The notes beneath the pieces were generated by a model, which did not search any database, was not told where the DNA came from, and saw only the letters and a list, made by a program, of their open reading frames with translations. 64,000 bases of DNA from NCBI RefSeq assembly GCF_914767665.1, contig NC_059502.1, positions 56,588,031-56,652,030 on the forward strand, written 5' to 3'. The DNA is from Harmonia axyridis (lineage: Eukaryota > Arthropoda > Insecta > Coleoptera > Coccinellidae). The translations under genes were made by a program, and so were the position numbers. This document shows positions 1-12,024 of the stretch, piece after piece (within the stretch, counting starts at the first letter, position 1; every line of letters begins with the position of its first letter).

Positions 1-2020
1 AGTAAGTACATACCTAGTATCGAGAACTTCAGGCATGCAACTTGCAAGTTTGAAGTTGGTGGCATTCCAGCTGAATAAAAACAGCTAGTAACCCTCTGAA
101 AGCATGTGTGGCAATTTAATTACATTATTTTTTAGTGATTCGTTGCTAGGCAGAAGAAAAATTTGATCGAGTTGTTCATTCGTGCTCAAATTACTCAGAA
201 CATTTTTATTTTCTTGAAGATTGTAATATGCCGGCAAGAAATGATTATTGTTGTGTACCACAGTGGCCGAAAAAACATAATTGTAATGTTTTCGACAATA
301 AAATTACTTCAGATTTCAAGTCTAACCGTCCTTACTTTTATTTAACTTGTTCTGTACATGTAACATATTTCAATAAATTCATGTTCCTTGAGGCCTTAGA
401 ACATAAGAGAAATGGAAATCACCTCGTAACTGATTTGTTTTGATGCCAACATTCGTCTCTCTTTGTCTGACGGGACACTATAGCAGTAGCGTAACATGAT
501 TTGATTAATTTCGAAATTATCAATTCATGCTCAAAAATAGTTTACAATGTGATTTAATCATAAATTCTTTCGTGTTTCAAAAGGGTCAATGTTTTTTCTC
601 AGTTTAATGAGTTAGCCATTATGAAGTAATGAAAAAAGGAGTCCTGATAAAGCATCCAACAATCAAATCAGGACGCCTATGGCTCGCACACACAATCGGC
701 TAGCTCGATTGTGATTGGTGACACTAAACTTCCATCTCTCTTGTATTCGGGATCGAGCACAAATGCTCACTTTCCATTCCTTAATCTATTTTCTAAGCTT
801 GAGGCATAAGCTGCTTTCCAGTCAGGTGCGTGTCACCCCGGGGCTCGGCGCACTAGAGCTTTGAGCCCTTGCTATGAGTGGAACGCGCCAAAACGAAACT
901 GTCAAATTCAACGAAAACAAACCAGCGTTCTACAGCTGTCTCGTACTTTATGCGAAGTAACGGTCTTCTTTCTCTCTCACACCTGTCAGGGCTCGAAGTC
1001 CAGCAAATGCTTCAGGGGAAAGGGGAAGGTAACGCAAGGGCTCGACGCCCTGTTTACTGGAACACTACAAGTGCGCTTTGGTACGCTTCGGAGCTGTACC
1101 GAGGAGCTCCTGACGTTGGCCGGAAAGCACCCAATGTATAAAGAATGGACCGTCATTTACAGCATGGATTTATGGATGTTGCTACTGTAGTCTGATTTGA
1201 GGATATTACAGGTTGCGTATATTGAGCGCTCAAAGTGGAGAAGTACCTTGATAGCAGATGGCGCTGAACCATTACCTCTAGATGGCGCAAAATAAAACGT
1301 TCAGTAGCGCGGTTGAAAAATGGTGGCATAACATTGGCAATAATTCTTATGATTAAGTTAACACCGGAGGAAATGTTTTGGGCATGAAACTATAATTTTT
1401 TAAAATATAATATATAATATATTTGTATAGATTCATCCAAACAATTTTTCGCATAATCCTTGATAAAGATCCCATCTTTTTATATAAAGATGTTAGTATA
1501 GAAAATTTACATTGGTTCTTTGAAATTCATCTTGCATTTTCCATTTGGAATTTTTCCGTTGACTGAGGTTGATTTTTGTGTAACAAGCTCAGCCAAAAAT
1601 TTACAAAGTTTAAAATAAAGATGATATACTTTTAGAGTAGATCTAGATTTTAGATCTAAAGAATTAAAATATTGTCTCTTCCATATACTATGCTTGAGGT
1701 AACGTTCAAATTATTTGAAATCAAAGTACCTATGCTTTGATTCTCATCAAAACAAATACTCATGCAAATCGTAATTTAAAATGCACAATGATTCATAAAA
1801 ACGTTATTCTTTTTCCTTATATTTATTTTTAATGATAAAATATGAATACTTTTTAAATAAATCACTGAAAGACATCCTTTTTCCTTGTGATAATCCTTTG
1901 AAGAAAAAGTCTATATGGAAAAGTGTTTTCACTAACTGTTCTTGCAGTTCTTCATCTCCACAAATCATCAACAACCATACCAATTCCATAAGTGTTGTAC
2001 TGCATGATGTATTAACAGCT
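1..2020. other. Stretch with no recognised gene
   Basis: I see no conserved domain on either strand. Short open frames around 861-1190 occupy a locally GC-richer patch and resemble no family I know. The last 200 bases or so are the 3' flank of the minus-strand SIAH-like gene; a minus-strand AATAAA (TTTATT at 1822-1827) about 195 bases past its stop could be the polyadenylation signal. Confidence 0.5.
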
Positions 2021-2604
2021 TTATTGTTCACATTTGAGATTGAACTTGAAATCCAAGTGTTCAAATTCAAACATAAATTGTGTCAACAAATTAAAAGGCA
2101 CTAAAGAAATCCTATATTTCCCATTTCTCACATCATTATAATTTCGTACAGATTGACACTCATCTGACATAGTTATGCTTATGTTGAATGAAGGAAAACC
2201 CATTATTTTGAAATCATATTTATACCTGCTAGTTGTTTTACATTGATAATGTAAAACAGCAAACTTAAGATCTTGACCGTTTTCATAATATAATTTCAAA
2301 ATGAAAATATCATCAACATAAAGAAATAAATAATCTTTAAAATCCTTATTTGAATGGTGAGCATAAGTGTTGTCTTGCTGAAGTAACACATCCATATGTT
2401 CAGCCTTCAAATGTTTTTTGAGATCACCATCTAATCCTCTCCATTGGCAATTTAGAGTCACACATTCTATTTCAATATACTCACAAAAAAGTTCATGCTC
2501 CTGAACAAGTTGGGCTTTACCAATAAAAGAGCAACCAAGCAATTGATTTACACATGGATAATCGAGATTGGAGGTGAAGCTTTCTAGGGTGAAATTTCGT
2601 CCAC
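2021..2604 (-). CDS. Tandem SIAH-like RING protein A, exon 2 (second zinc finger and C-terminal domain)
   Basis: This exon encodes residues 307-500 of gene A. The acceptor is a clean polypyrimidine-TTTCAG at 2605-2610, and the split Gly codon GGT joins base 2770 to bases 2604-2603. The joined sequence reads FLGGRNFTLE, which aligns with the segment linking the RING to the zinc finger in Sina/SIAH (RNLALE). Next come the two SIAH zinc fingers with family spacing: C324-x6-C331-x11-H343-x3-C347, then C354-x4-C359-x11-H371-x4-H376. About 120 residues follow, corresponding in position to the substrate-binding, TRAF-like domain of SIAH, strongly diverged. In SIAH that domain binds substrates and mediates dimerisation. 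The reading frame ends at 2021 without internal stops, so the gene looks intact. Confidence 0.85.
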
Positions 2605-2769
2605 CTGAAACAAAAACAAATATCAACTTCAGGATTCATGGGATTGCACAATATTTTCCTTGTTTTTCCATTAAGCAGCCAGTTTATCTGAATCTAAACA
2701 ACTGTAAAATCAACTCGATCAAAAATTGAGCAGAACTCATGGACCAGCACCTTTTTTTGATCAACTCAC
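2605..2769 (-). other. Intron of SIAH-like gene A
   Basis: A 165-bp phase-1 intron. The donor reads AG|GTGAGT (exon ends at 2770) and the acceptor TTTCAG|G (exon resumes at 2604). It falls between the RING and the zinc finger of module 2. The plus-strand paralogue has its intron at the same point and phase. Confidence 0.85.
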
Positions 2770-3688
2770 CTAAAAAGTTGCCCCGACAAATAGGACACAT
2801 ATTAACTCTTTTTGAACAAATCTCACAGATGTTATGTCCAGTTTCACATATGAAGATTGGTGGTCTTATATATTCACGGCAAATAGGACATTCCAATGAT
2901 TGTAGTAGTTGTTGATTAAATTCATTTTTCTCAGGATCCACTGCTTTTGTGACATTGAATGTTAATATTAACTCATTAGGGTGACTCAACATACTTCTAT
3001 AATGATTTATATCTATTTCGAAGCCCTTTTCTGGTTTATTCAAATAATTTTCACAGAATGGTAGTACACCCTTATGCTGTATAATCACAGGATTGGTCAT
3101 TTTTTCTTTGTTAATTTCTATTTGACAAAGGAACGAATCACATAATTCTGGTGCAAAATCACCCATAATAAAACATAAATGTTTATTCATTTCATGATTG
3201 AAAATCAATGAAATTATGATAACCCTTCCCATTAACTCCCAGAAAATGGTCTTATTTTGAAAATTTTGAGTTATTTCAATCTTAGGTGGGCTACTAAACA
3301 TATTTTTATGTTTTCGTTTTATATGTTCTCCCAACTGAAGTGGTTGATCAACCCAAGAACATGTACTCTGGAAATAAGCATGTGAAAGGGGGCAAACAAT
3401 AATGTTGAAAGGGCAAGTGTTTTCATGACATTCAATAGAGCCCCATTTTAACGTAACTTTACATCCAAAGGCTTGATAAGAACAGGGAAAAGTTAAATGC
3501 TTTGCAACTTCTTCAAAAATTATCTGCCTCTCTAAGGATGATCCTTCGTTTTCACTTAATATACCTTCATATGTACATCTACCACATATACTTCCAATAA
3601 AATCATTATGATAAATTGGAGCCACTGATAAGGGCTTATTGCAAATTGAACATTTCAGGAGATATTTTTCTAACGATTTCTCCATCAT
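2770..3688 (-). CDS. Tandem SIAH-like RING protein A, exon 1 (module 1 plus RING of module 2)
   Basis: This exon encodes residues 1-307 of a predicted 500-aa protein, probably an E3 ubiquitin ligase or a relative of one. Module 1 begins with CxxC pairs C13/C16 and C35/C38. This is a shrunken RING that lacks the third cysteine, the histidine and the last CPxC pair, so at most one zinc site remains. A complete SIAH double zinc finger follows (C69-x6-C76-x11-H88-x3-C92; C99, C110, H122, H127), then a diverged C-terminal domain to about residue 255. Residues 267-301 form a full C3HC4 RING with exact Sina spacing: C267, C270, C281, H285, C288, C291, C298, C301, with PP after the first pair. I chose the Met at 3688 because the paralogue starts at a similar distance from its first cysteine. 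The frame is open further upstream to 3760, but a TTTTTCAG at about 3720 suggests that part is intron or 5' UTR. Function as an active ligase is inferred from the intact second RING. Confidence 0.85.
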
Positions 3689-6318
3689 AAAAAACTGTTG
3701 CCATAAAAAGTCATTTCTGAAAAATAAAAATAATATTTGGGTATCAGAGAACCTGTCCACCTGTCAAGTGAATTAATCAAAGCACAGAATTAAAAAATAA
3801 TATCTAGTCCATAGACATGATATCATGTGATATTAGGTCTATGATCTAGTCAAATATTCTGTGGTACGCAGAAAATAGTAGTAGAGAGGGCAGTAGGGTA
3901 ATTAATAACTTGTATATAAATGAAAACTATTATATTTCCTTCGATATGTGCTCTGATGAAATTTTTCTCAAGATAATTTTGAAGACTAGAATATGGTATT
4001 ACTGGTAGTTTCTATTTTTTTCCGTAAGTAGCGCTATTTAATAAATTAGCAATATTTCCATCGAAACTACAGCTTCTGATTAATTTATTTTTGTAGGTGG
4101 CGCTATATATTGAAATAATCATATTTCCATGGAAACAAAACTATAATGGAATTTTATCTGAGCACCATAAAAAACGATGCTGAAATCAAATGAAATACTA
4201 ATGAGTTCCTCAAAATCCAAGATGGCTCATTCCTTAAAAAATCGCCAGTTTTATCTCAGACCTCTTCGAGAGAGAGAGGACAGTGTGGACGCATCAGCTT
4301 TTCTAGACATCCGAGGTATAGTCAGTGAGGTGTATATTACATACTGTTAAGTAGGTATATCTCCATTTGAGAATGATAAAATACATGAAGGTTTTTCTAT
4401 AGCAATACACTTACATGCTCATAATTTGTTTCACAATGGGATTCATTATGATACAGATTTTTAACGAATAGAAACCCATATTTTAAGTTTTACCTTTTAT
4501 TTCATATGAACATCCAAAATTTAAACTCTATGGGAGGAAAGAATCATCTTGCCGTTTTAAAAGAGTCCATTGAACTGACTTGAATTGGTGGCTCTAGTGT
4601 AGCTAGGGTGGAATTTCATAGGAAACGTCAAAAAGTACTGATATAGATAAAGCAAGAAGTGAATAAGGATGAAAATGTGTTCGTCTTCTTGGGGTTACCC
4701 TTTGGTTATACTAGCACCATTCTAGAGAACCTTTATATATCCTGTTCGACAGTTCTAAAATAAGAGATTATTCTCCTTATTCCTCCATACTCAACTCCTT
4801 TGGTTTTTGTGACTATTCTACTGGCTGCTTGACTTGGATCCCCTTGATTTTCAGTAAACTCTTCAGTTATAAAATTCATCTTGTTTGTGTCGTTGGAGAG
4901 AAATTTTGCCTGCGTAATGGTGCTGAGGCTGTATTAGAAAACACACATTTAGTAGAGAGGTTCAGCAAAGAACGACGATGCTTTGATATTGATAGCTTAT
5001 TCCACTAGGAAAACCATAAAAAACACTATGGTATTGCTCCCAAAGTGCCTTTTGATGTAGTTTTAGCAAATTGCCTGGAAAGTTGTTTCGCTTGACGTCG
5101 TGGGTATCTCGATTGATATTTGATTCAGGAAAAAGTTTAGGCTTACAAAATTGTAGAAAATTTAATTCTCTACTACTTTGATAATGAACGTTTTGGTCAA
5201 AAACTACTTAGGAAAGTCAAAGAATGCTGAGGTCCTTCTCCCCTCCTCAAGTTAGCACAGGGTCTTCGTGTTGACAAAGTGCACATCACCCCGAACAAGC
5301 TGTAGAAGTTTCATTAAGTTCGGAATTTTTTCAGCAGGCTCCACTTTTTTTGCTCTGTCTATTGGACTTAAGATCAACTTGAAATTAAAGACAATGCTTC
5401 GAATTGACATTGAATATTCAAATGCAAATTTTCATCTCGATCGAATATGCAATTTTGAAATCAACATAACAAAATTGCCATATTTACGAAATCCTTAGTC
5501 GAATTTCGTGCATTAACAAAATTAACTGTGGCATTGAGATTCGAACCTCCAAATTTCTATGCTTTTGCTTTCGAAGTTATCGAGTAAAGAGCCGGACATC
5601 AAATGGACGGATATGTGATCTGTGAGGTCCTTATCGTTTTCTACCTTGTCCGGTTCAAAATTGGAAAATTTCAGAGATTGTGACGAAATTGTAGAGTGAT
5701 TGGTTCGGAGGAAAAACGCTCATAAATACATACATCATACATACGGTCACTCAATTCACATCAACTTAAAATATACAATTTGTATCTAAAAACACCTGTC
5801 CCATTTCAGGATTTTAGAATCACCAATCAAACTGAGAATGTCAACAAATGTTATTCCGCCATTTTTGACAACTGTAGTGACACCTGCATTTGCTATTCTG
5901 ATATAATCTTGAAATGAATAATTGAGTGTTTGAGTTCCAAAGATTACAGACTGGACACTGGTACAGTACCAATTACATGATTTATTAAAAAAATTTATTT
6001 ATCTAGTTACATCTCAAGATCGATTTGAGATGTTACTGAGAAGGCCATTATTAAGAGCTTAAAAATGTATATCTATATCTATGTATCTTGACTTGATGGT
6101 ATCTTCATCTTGTCAACCTAAAAATAAAGGAGACTGCAAGCTAAATTCACAGGTTCTCAAAAATTCGTTTTACAACAATAACTTTGCTATAACTATAATA
6201 CAAAATGATCAAAATATAATAAATAATATTCCTCAATAGCAATCTAAATTGCTAAACTTCAAAGACATCTAGTACTTTTTAGTTTGTTGATTTAATAATT
6301 ATAAATAAATAAGACAAC
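3689..6318. other. Divergent intergenic region between the two SIAH-like genes
   Basis: A 2.6-kb spacer between the start codons of two head-to-head paralogues, so it should hold both promoters and 5' leaders. No coding sequence is recognisable. At 4026-4135 a short motif (GTAGGTGGCGCTAT and CATATTTCCATGGAAAC) is repeated directly about 100 bases apart. Around 5390-5470 is a stretch resembling one at 7735-7790 (both contain TCATCTCGATCG), which marks a dispersed repeat. I cannot identify TATA or initiator elements with confidence. Confidence 0.5.
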
Positions 6319-7330
6319 ATGAATGAATGGTGGAAATTATTGAAAAACAATGAACGAAATTGGAAGTGTCAAATTTGTACAAAATATTTATCCGTTTTTC
6401 CAATATATCAACTTCCTTCTGACGATAAGGAATTTGTTTGTGGCAGATGTTTAAGAAGAAGTAATCAAGGTACCAGAAGTTTAAACATAGAAACGAGTAA
6501 TTCACAAACCTTATTTGAGAATATCGCTGGGTTTCTTGCATTTCCATGTTCTTATGATGTTTTTGGATGTAAGGAAGAGCTTGAAGTCGCCAAAGTTGTA
6601 GCACATGAGGGCTCTTGCCCTTTCAGAAATGTTAAATGTCCTCTTAATAAAATTCACCAATCCCTTCTGTCACTTGAAGAAGTATGCGATTGGAAGGGTA
6701 GTAGCGATGATTTGGCTCTTCATATAAAAACATATCATAAAAATTATTTTCGTGAAGCTCGACAATTTTCCTTACATGACAATAAGACCTCATTCTATTT
6801 TATTGAAGATGGAGATTATATATTCATGGTTTTATTCATATACTTGCAACATGTGAATAAATATCTCGTTCCAGTTTATTCTACTCTGAATGAAATTGAA
6901 TGTCGATATTTTCGATACCAGCTGGACGTACGTACTGATTCAAACTTTTCGGTTTCCTATCGAAAAGATTGGGTGGAAACCATACCTGACCAAATTTTAG
7001 AAGAAAGTTTTGATAAAAATGATATAATATTAGATGTTACATATCTGAATAATTTCCTCAAAACAGATCATTTCAATGTAGAATTGCTGATTAACAGAAA
7101 AATAAAAAAAAAAACGAAAACTTTGAAGATGAAGGTTCCACTTAATTCTGGAACTGTTTTATCAAGCAATAAATACATTTTAGACGAAGAAATACTTCAT
7201 AAAATAGAATGTATGGTTTGTAAAGATTATATGGTACCACCAATATATTTATGCAAAGCTGGACACAGTGTATGTGATTCTTGCACTAAAATGATACAAA
7301 CATGTCCCAGTTGTAGGGTTGAAATGACAA
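6319..7330 (+). CDS. Tandem SIAH-like RING protein B, exon 1 (module 1 plus RING of module 2)
   Basis: This exon encodes residues 1-338 of a predicted 530-aa protein with the same layout as gene A. Module 1 has C17/C20 and C41/C44 (half-RING, no His or CPxC pair), a SIAH double zinc finger (C77-x6-C84-x11-H96-x3-C100; C107, C123, H135, H140) and a diverged C-terminal domain. The full RING of module 2 is C298, C301, C312, H316, C319, C322, C329, C332 with exact Sina spacing. The donor is A|GTGAGT after base 7330; reading on gives only eight more codons before a stop, so a splice is required to complete module 2. The ATG sits in AAC-ATG context with in-frame stops upstream. Similarity to gene A runs along the whole exon, so the two arose by duplication and inversion of a gene that already had two modules. 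Confidence 0.85.
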
Positions 7331-8025
7331 GTGAGTATCGATTATTTCTAAGGCTATAACCCTACATTAACACCACATTGTTCTAAAAAGTTTCCTTTAC
7401 AATGTTTGGTTACATTATAAACTTACCACCATTTATTTGTTTGTCTTTTATAAACACTGACCGAATAATTGTTTCAAATAAATATTTGATTTGTTTGTGG
7501 CACTAGTTTGATTATGTATTCATGTAATAATTTCATGAAACTGTGTTTGTTGAGTAATGAAATAGTAGAAATGGATTTGTCTGTACATTTAAGAAATTCA
7601 TGAAATAATAAGATTGGTCGATAAAAGAAGACTAACAAAACCCAGAAATGAATTGTTTCAAATGTTTGTCCGTCTGTACACGCTAATCTCCGGAACATAG
7701 ATAGGTACTAGATAAAATGGTTTTCTACCTCCAAAGCAAACTCCATCCAAAAGCAAACTTTCATCTCGATCGGTTTGCAATTTTAGGAAAACTACATTTC
7801 GAACGACGATATTTACCAAACTCTCAGTTTCAAAGTTTTAAAAGGCATTCGTTGTCAGCAAGTAAAATCTCGTTGTTTGAGAGTTTGGGACCATTTCTGG
7901 TTCATTTATGGCAAAACTATAGAGCAATCTGTTTCGAGAACGAGCGCTCGAAAGGATTATGCAGGGTGTACCCTGAGCGGTTGACTATTGCCTAGTGATG
8001 AATGCAGGTTATTTCAGGAAAGTAG

Positions 8026-9311
8026 CTTGTTGTGTATCCTAAGACGGTTATTTTATAGTTTCGGAGATATAGGGTGATTCATGAAAATTGGCCTAAATTT
8101 CTGATATCCATAATTTGATAATCAGCAGTCTGATTCTGTTTAATGATTGTTGTTTTGTTCACTTCACACAACCCTTCAAAACGTTACATGAATTTTTAAT
8201 ATATCCAGGGCAGTAGTCAGATTATTGAGTTTTTTCCGTTAGACTTCGAAATCTAATTTTTTTTACACGTTTTAGAGGAATATCGTTATTGTCATGAAAA
8301 AATACAACATTCAGTGTGATTAATTCAATTTTTACTTCGAATGGGACACTTTTCAAAATAGTATCAAACGAAAGAATTCATGTCTTATGTAACTTTTTTA
8401 AAATACAGTCTTGTTTTTAATTCTTTCGTGATGATTCTGAAACCCTTTCCGAATGTTGTAGAACGCTGCGTGAAATATTGATTAGAAACTGTGAATGCTT
8501 TTGAAACTAGGAATTAAAATGACATAACCATCCTGGAAAATGTAAACTGTGAGTTTTTTGCTTCATAGCAAGAATAAATATTGAAAATTAAATCTTTGAG
8601 AAAATTTAAACCTATTTATTTAATGGTGGCCTGTGCCATGGCCCATCCGCCCATGGCCATCAAGTTCACCCCATTTAACTTCTATCGATATATGTCATTC
8701 AAAACACTTCACGAGTTCAGTTGCTGCACGTCTGCACAGGCAAAAAAAAAACTTGATGCGCAGATGTAAGAGACAACTCGATATGATTAGAAGAGCAATT
8801 AATAATATCTTGTTGAGAGCTAGGAAATGTGTAGAAATTGAAGGACTTCATTTCCGAAATTTATTTTTATATTTCTCTTCCAATAATATGTTATGAATTG
8901 AAATAAACAGGTTTAAATTTTGGTGAACAGCAATTGAACTCAAAGTTCACATTTTCCAGAATGGTTAAGTCGTTTTGTTTCAAATTTAACTTCTAGTTTC
9001 AATAGAATTTACAGTTACACTCAGCAGATGCTGAGGGTTTTCGCATGAAAAAAAAATTTGAAAAGAAAGCTAGAATATATAAAATTTCATGTGATAACAG
9101 TCAAAAGGAAAAAACTTAATAATCGGAATACTGCCCTGGATATATTGAAATTACATGAAACGTTTTGAAGGGTTGTATGAAGTCAACAAACCCACAAAAT
9201 TTAAACTAAATCGGACTGCTGATTCAAAAGTTATGGATATCAGAAATTTAGGCCAACTTTCATGAATCACCCTGAATCTCCGCAACTAACAGTCTTAAGA
9301 TACACAACAAC
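8026..9311. repeat. Fold-back element with about 200-bp inverted arms
   Basis: The left arm at 8026-8228 and right arm at 9117-9311 are imperfect inverted copies. Shared blocks include CAGGGTGATTCATGAAA, TTTCTGATATCCATAA, CCAGGGCAGTA and a TTGTTGTGTATC end. The 890 bases between them contain no recognisable transposase. This layout suits a non-autonomous DNA transposon or fold-back element inserted in the intron. No target duplication was found by eye. Confidence 0.65.
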
Positions 9312-10327
9312 AGAGCCGTATAGTTACCATTGCGCCTGTGGAAATATAATAGACAGCGCCCCCTCCTTTTCGAAGATTTTTTTCAACCATTATAGTTTTT
9401 ATAGTATTTTTTTGTTCATAATTCCAGTCATATATTTACGTTTTGCTAATCTTGTGATTATTTAATGCTCAGTACGGAAATTCTAGGGAAGGCTAGCAAT
9501 ATTTTAAATGCTTTCAGATTTTTCTGCATCACTCATTGCGTTGCGTATATATAAAACCGAGTTGTGATCTTTCAAATGATTTCGCCTGGTGCTCCAATAT
9601 TTTTTCTTTTGAAAAGAAGTTTCGTGCGAGTATTGTTCTAACCATATAAAAGTCAAGCAGAAAATCAAAAGAAAAACATAACATAATATTTCAGTGGAAA
9701 CAAATCCAATCGAAGGAAGAAATAAAATCGGAGACGAAATAACTCCATAGAAAACATAGAAAATGTTATCTACCGTTGGAAAAACATAGCTAACGGAATA
9801 AAAATGACAGCCATAGCAAATCTACAGCCACAAAAAAAAAACAATACCAATCATTGATGATAGGAAAAATATTTGCACTTATAGATGAATGAATAGCGCA
9901 TAAGACCTTCAACTCTGAAGAATATAAGAAAATTGATACACTATGTAAAATAAAAATAAAGCAAGCTAAAGAAAAATGATTCGAAGAACAATGTGAGGCG
10001 ATAGAAGAATACCAAAAGAAATACGTGAGGTTTAATACACATAAGAAAATAAAAGAGCTATAACAGGGACATATAAAAAATCTATTTTTGGTCGAGAATA
10101 TTTGGAAATTGAACTTGAAAAAGAGCTTGGTAATGAGTGCCAAGAAATAATTAGGCAGGAGATTATCTTAATGCAGATAGGCTGTGTGAAAAGCAAAAAA
10201 CGGTAAAGCGAGTGAGATAAATTTTCAATAGTTACTTAAACTTAATACCGAATGCCATGTGAAACTTAAACTTTTGATGATTTTTATAGTTTGATAAGAA
10301 ATATCAATGAATCGAAAAATTTATATA

Positions 10328-11226
10328 CACTGTGTCCGTAAAGTATTGAACGAATTCATGTTCAGCTAAACAGACCATTTTAAGAAATAATCCTGAAACA
10401 CGTCGATTTTTTATTTTAATTTACCGTATTTTAAAATAATAATGTAATATACAGGGTGAATCACTTTCGAGTAATGACGTCACCGTCATTTTTTTCAAAT
10501 GGAACACCCCCATTTTGTCTCAATTTTCCGATTACTCTAGCTGAGCTGAGTATGTATCACAAGTTTATTCCAATTGGTACAGGGTGGACAAAAATACAAT
10601 AATTCTGTGTGTGCTCATAAAGTAACGCGTAACATTCTTTATTAGTTAAATTAACAATATTATCAAAAATACTTATTGTCTTGCGGCAATTGGTTTGAAT
10701 GTAACATCCTGTAGTTTGTTACATTTTTAGATTGATAAAAATGTATAAAAATAAGAAATAATTTCTTTCATATTCTGTCTGCTAGACCACAAGTACCAAA
10801 CATGTTTGGAAACAGCTCATTTTTATCTGAAAATGTAACAAACTACAGGGTGTTACATTCAAACCAATTGCCGCTATACAATAAATATTTTTGATAATAT
10901 TGTTAATTTAACTAATAAAGAATGTTACATGTTACTTTATGAGCACACACAAAACTATTGTATTTTTGTAAACTCTGTACATGTGATACATTTTTGGTAT
11001 CAGCTCAGCTCAGCTAGAGTAATCGGAAAATTGAGACAAAATGGGGTTGTTCCATTTAAAAAAAATGACGGTGACGTCATTACTCGAAAGTAATTCACCC
11101 TGTATATTAGATTATTATTTTAAAATACGGTAAATTAAAATAAAAAATCGACGTGTTTCAGAATTATTTTTTAAAATGGTTTATTTAGCTAAAAATGAAT
11201 TTGTTCCATACTTTACGGACACAGTG
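10328..11226. mobile_element. Long-palindrome MITE with TA target duplication
   Basis: The ends are CACTGTGTCCGTAAAGTA and its complement, flanked on both sides by TA (10326-10327 and 11227-11228). Homology between the arms extends inward about 400 bases, leaving only about 100 bases in the middle near 10740-10840. The TA duplication points to mobilisation by a Tc1/mariner-type transposase. No coding sequence is present. The arms are nearly identical over long stretches, so transcripts crossing the intron would form an extended hairpin. Confidence 0.8.
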
Positions 11227-12024
11227 TACCCAAAGATTAATCTTTGCAGTGTACCTATTATATGTTAATGTGGAAAGGCTAACGAGGGGATTGTTCATAG
11301 AAGCACTCCTCTTCGAGGGTAAGTCCTTATTCTTTTTCCTTGTTTTATAATAGGTTATATATTTTCGAAAGGGAAAAAAGAAGTTATGAACACTTTGCAT
11401 TTCTCGCCATTTTCCAATTTTCTCTTATAGCTTGAAAACAGTTGAATTTATGAGCTTGTGTTTTGACCAAATCAATTCTCTCAAAAATTGAGCCCGAAAA
11501 TGTGCCATTCATTTTTTGTAGCTCAAATTGTTGAAATTCAGTTTGTATTGTCATTATTCATCTACAAACAAAATTAAAACCCGTTAGCATTGGTTGCTAC
11601 TGAAATATTCGTTTTTTTCTGGATTTCTGCTAGAGTTTTTATGGTGTTGATTATCAGCACCACAATTTAGTTTTCCATCACACTTGATTAGCCTAGGGAC
11701 ATACGCGTTGACTTAGTGTTAAAGATTCGAATCCGAAGTGTCTTTTTTTTAATTCACAATTTGCTTTTTATTGAGCAATCCTTGGATTCGGAATATTTTT
11801 CGAGCAGAAGGAAATGATATTGAATAACAATTGTGTTTTTCTCTCAATTCATTCCTTCGTATTTCCTTTTTTTGTCACCTGTTCCCAGGCCCGGTCTGGC
11901 TCCATTGGGGGCCCTCGGCTAGATGCTGATTTGAGGCCCCCCTTCAGAAAATAAGACGAGAACCTCCCCCGGCAGCGAAAACGTGCTCTTGAATAATTTT
12001 TAATTCTGAAGTTACACGCTTGTA

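Noticed and set aside
861..1190. Overlapping open frames in a GC-richer patch
   Set aside because: Two frames are open over the same bases with no domain, splice context or family resemblance; composition alone explains them.
5525..5560. tRNA-like B box (GGTTCGAATCTC on the minus strand)
   Set aside because: The T-stem does not pair and no cloverleaf can be drawn; at most a relic of a tRNA-derived repeat.
7474..7698. Short minus-strand frame just after SIAH-like exon B1
   Set aside because: No conserved motif; lies in intron sequence of low complexity.
11665..11750. tRNA-like sequence with TTAGCCTAGGG and ATTCGAATCC
   Set aside because: Boxes are spaced roughly like a tRNA, but the T-arm and acceptor stems do not pair.
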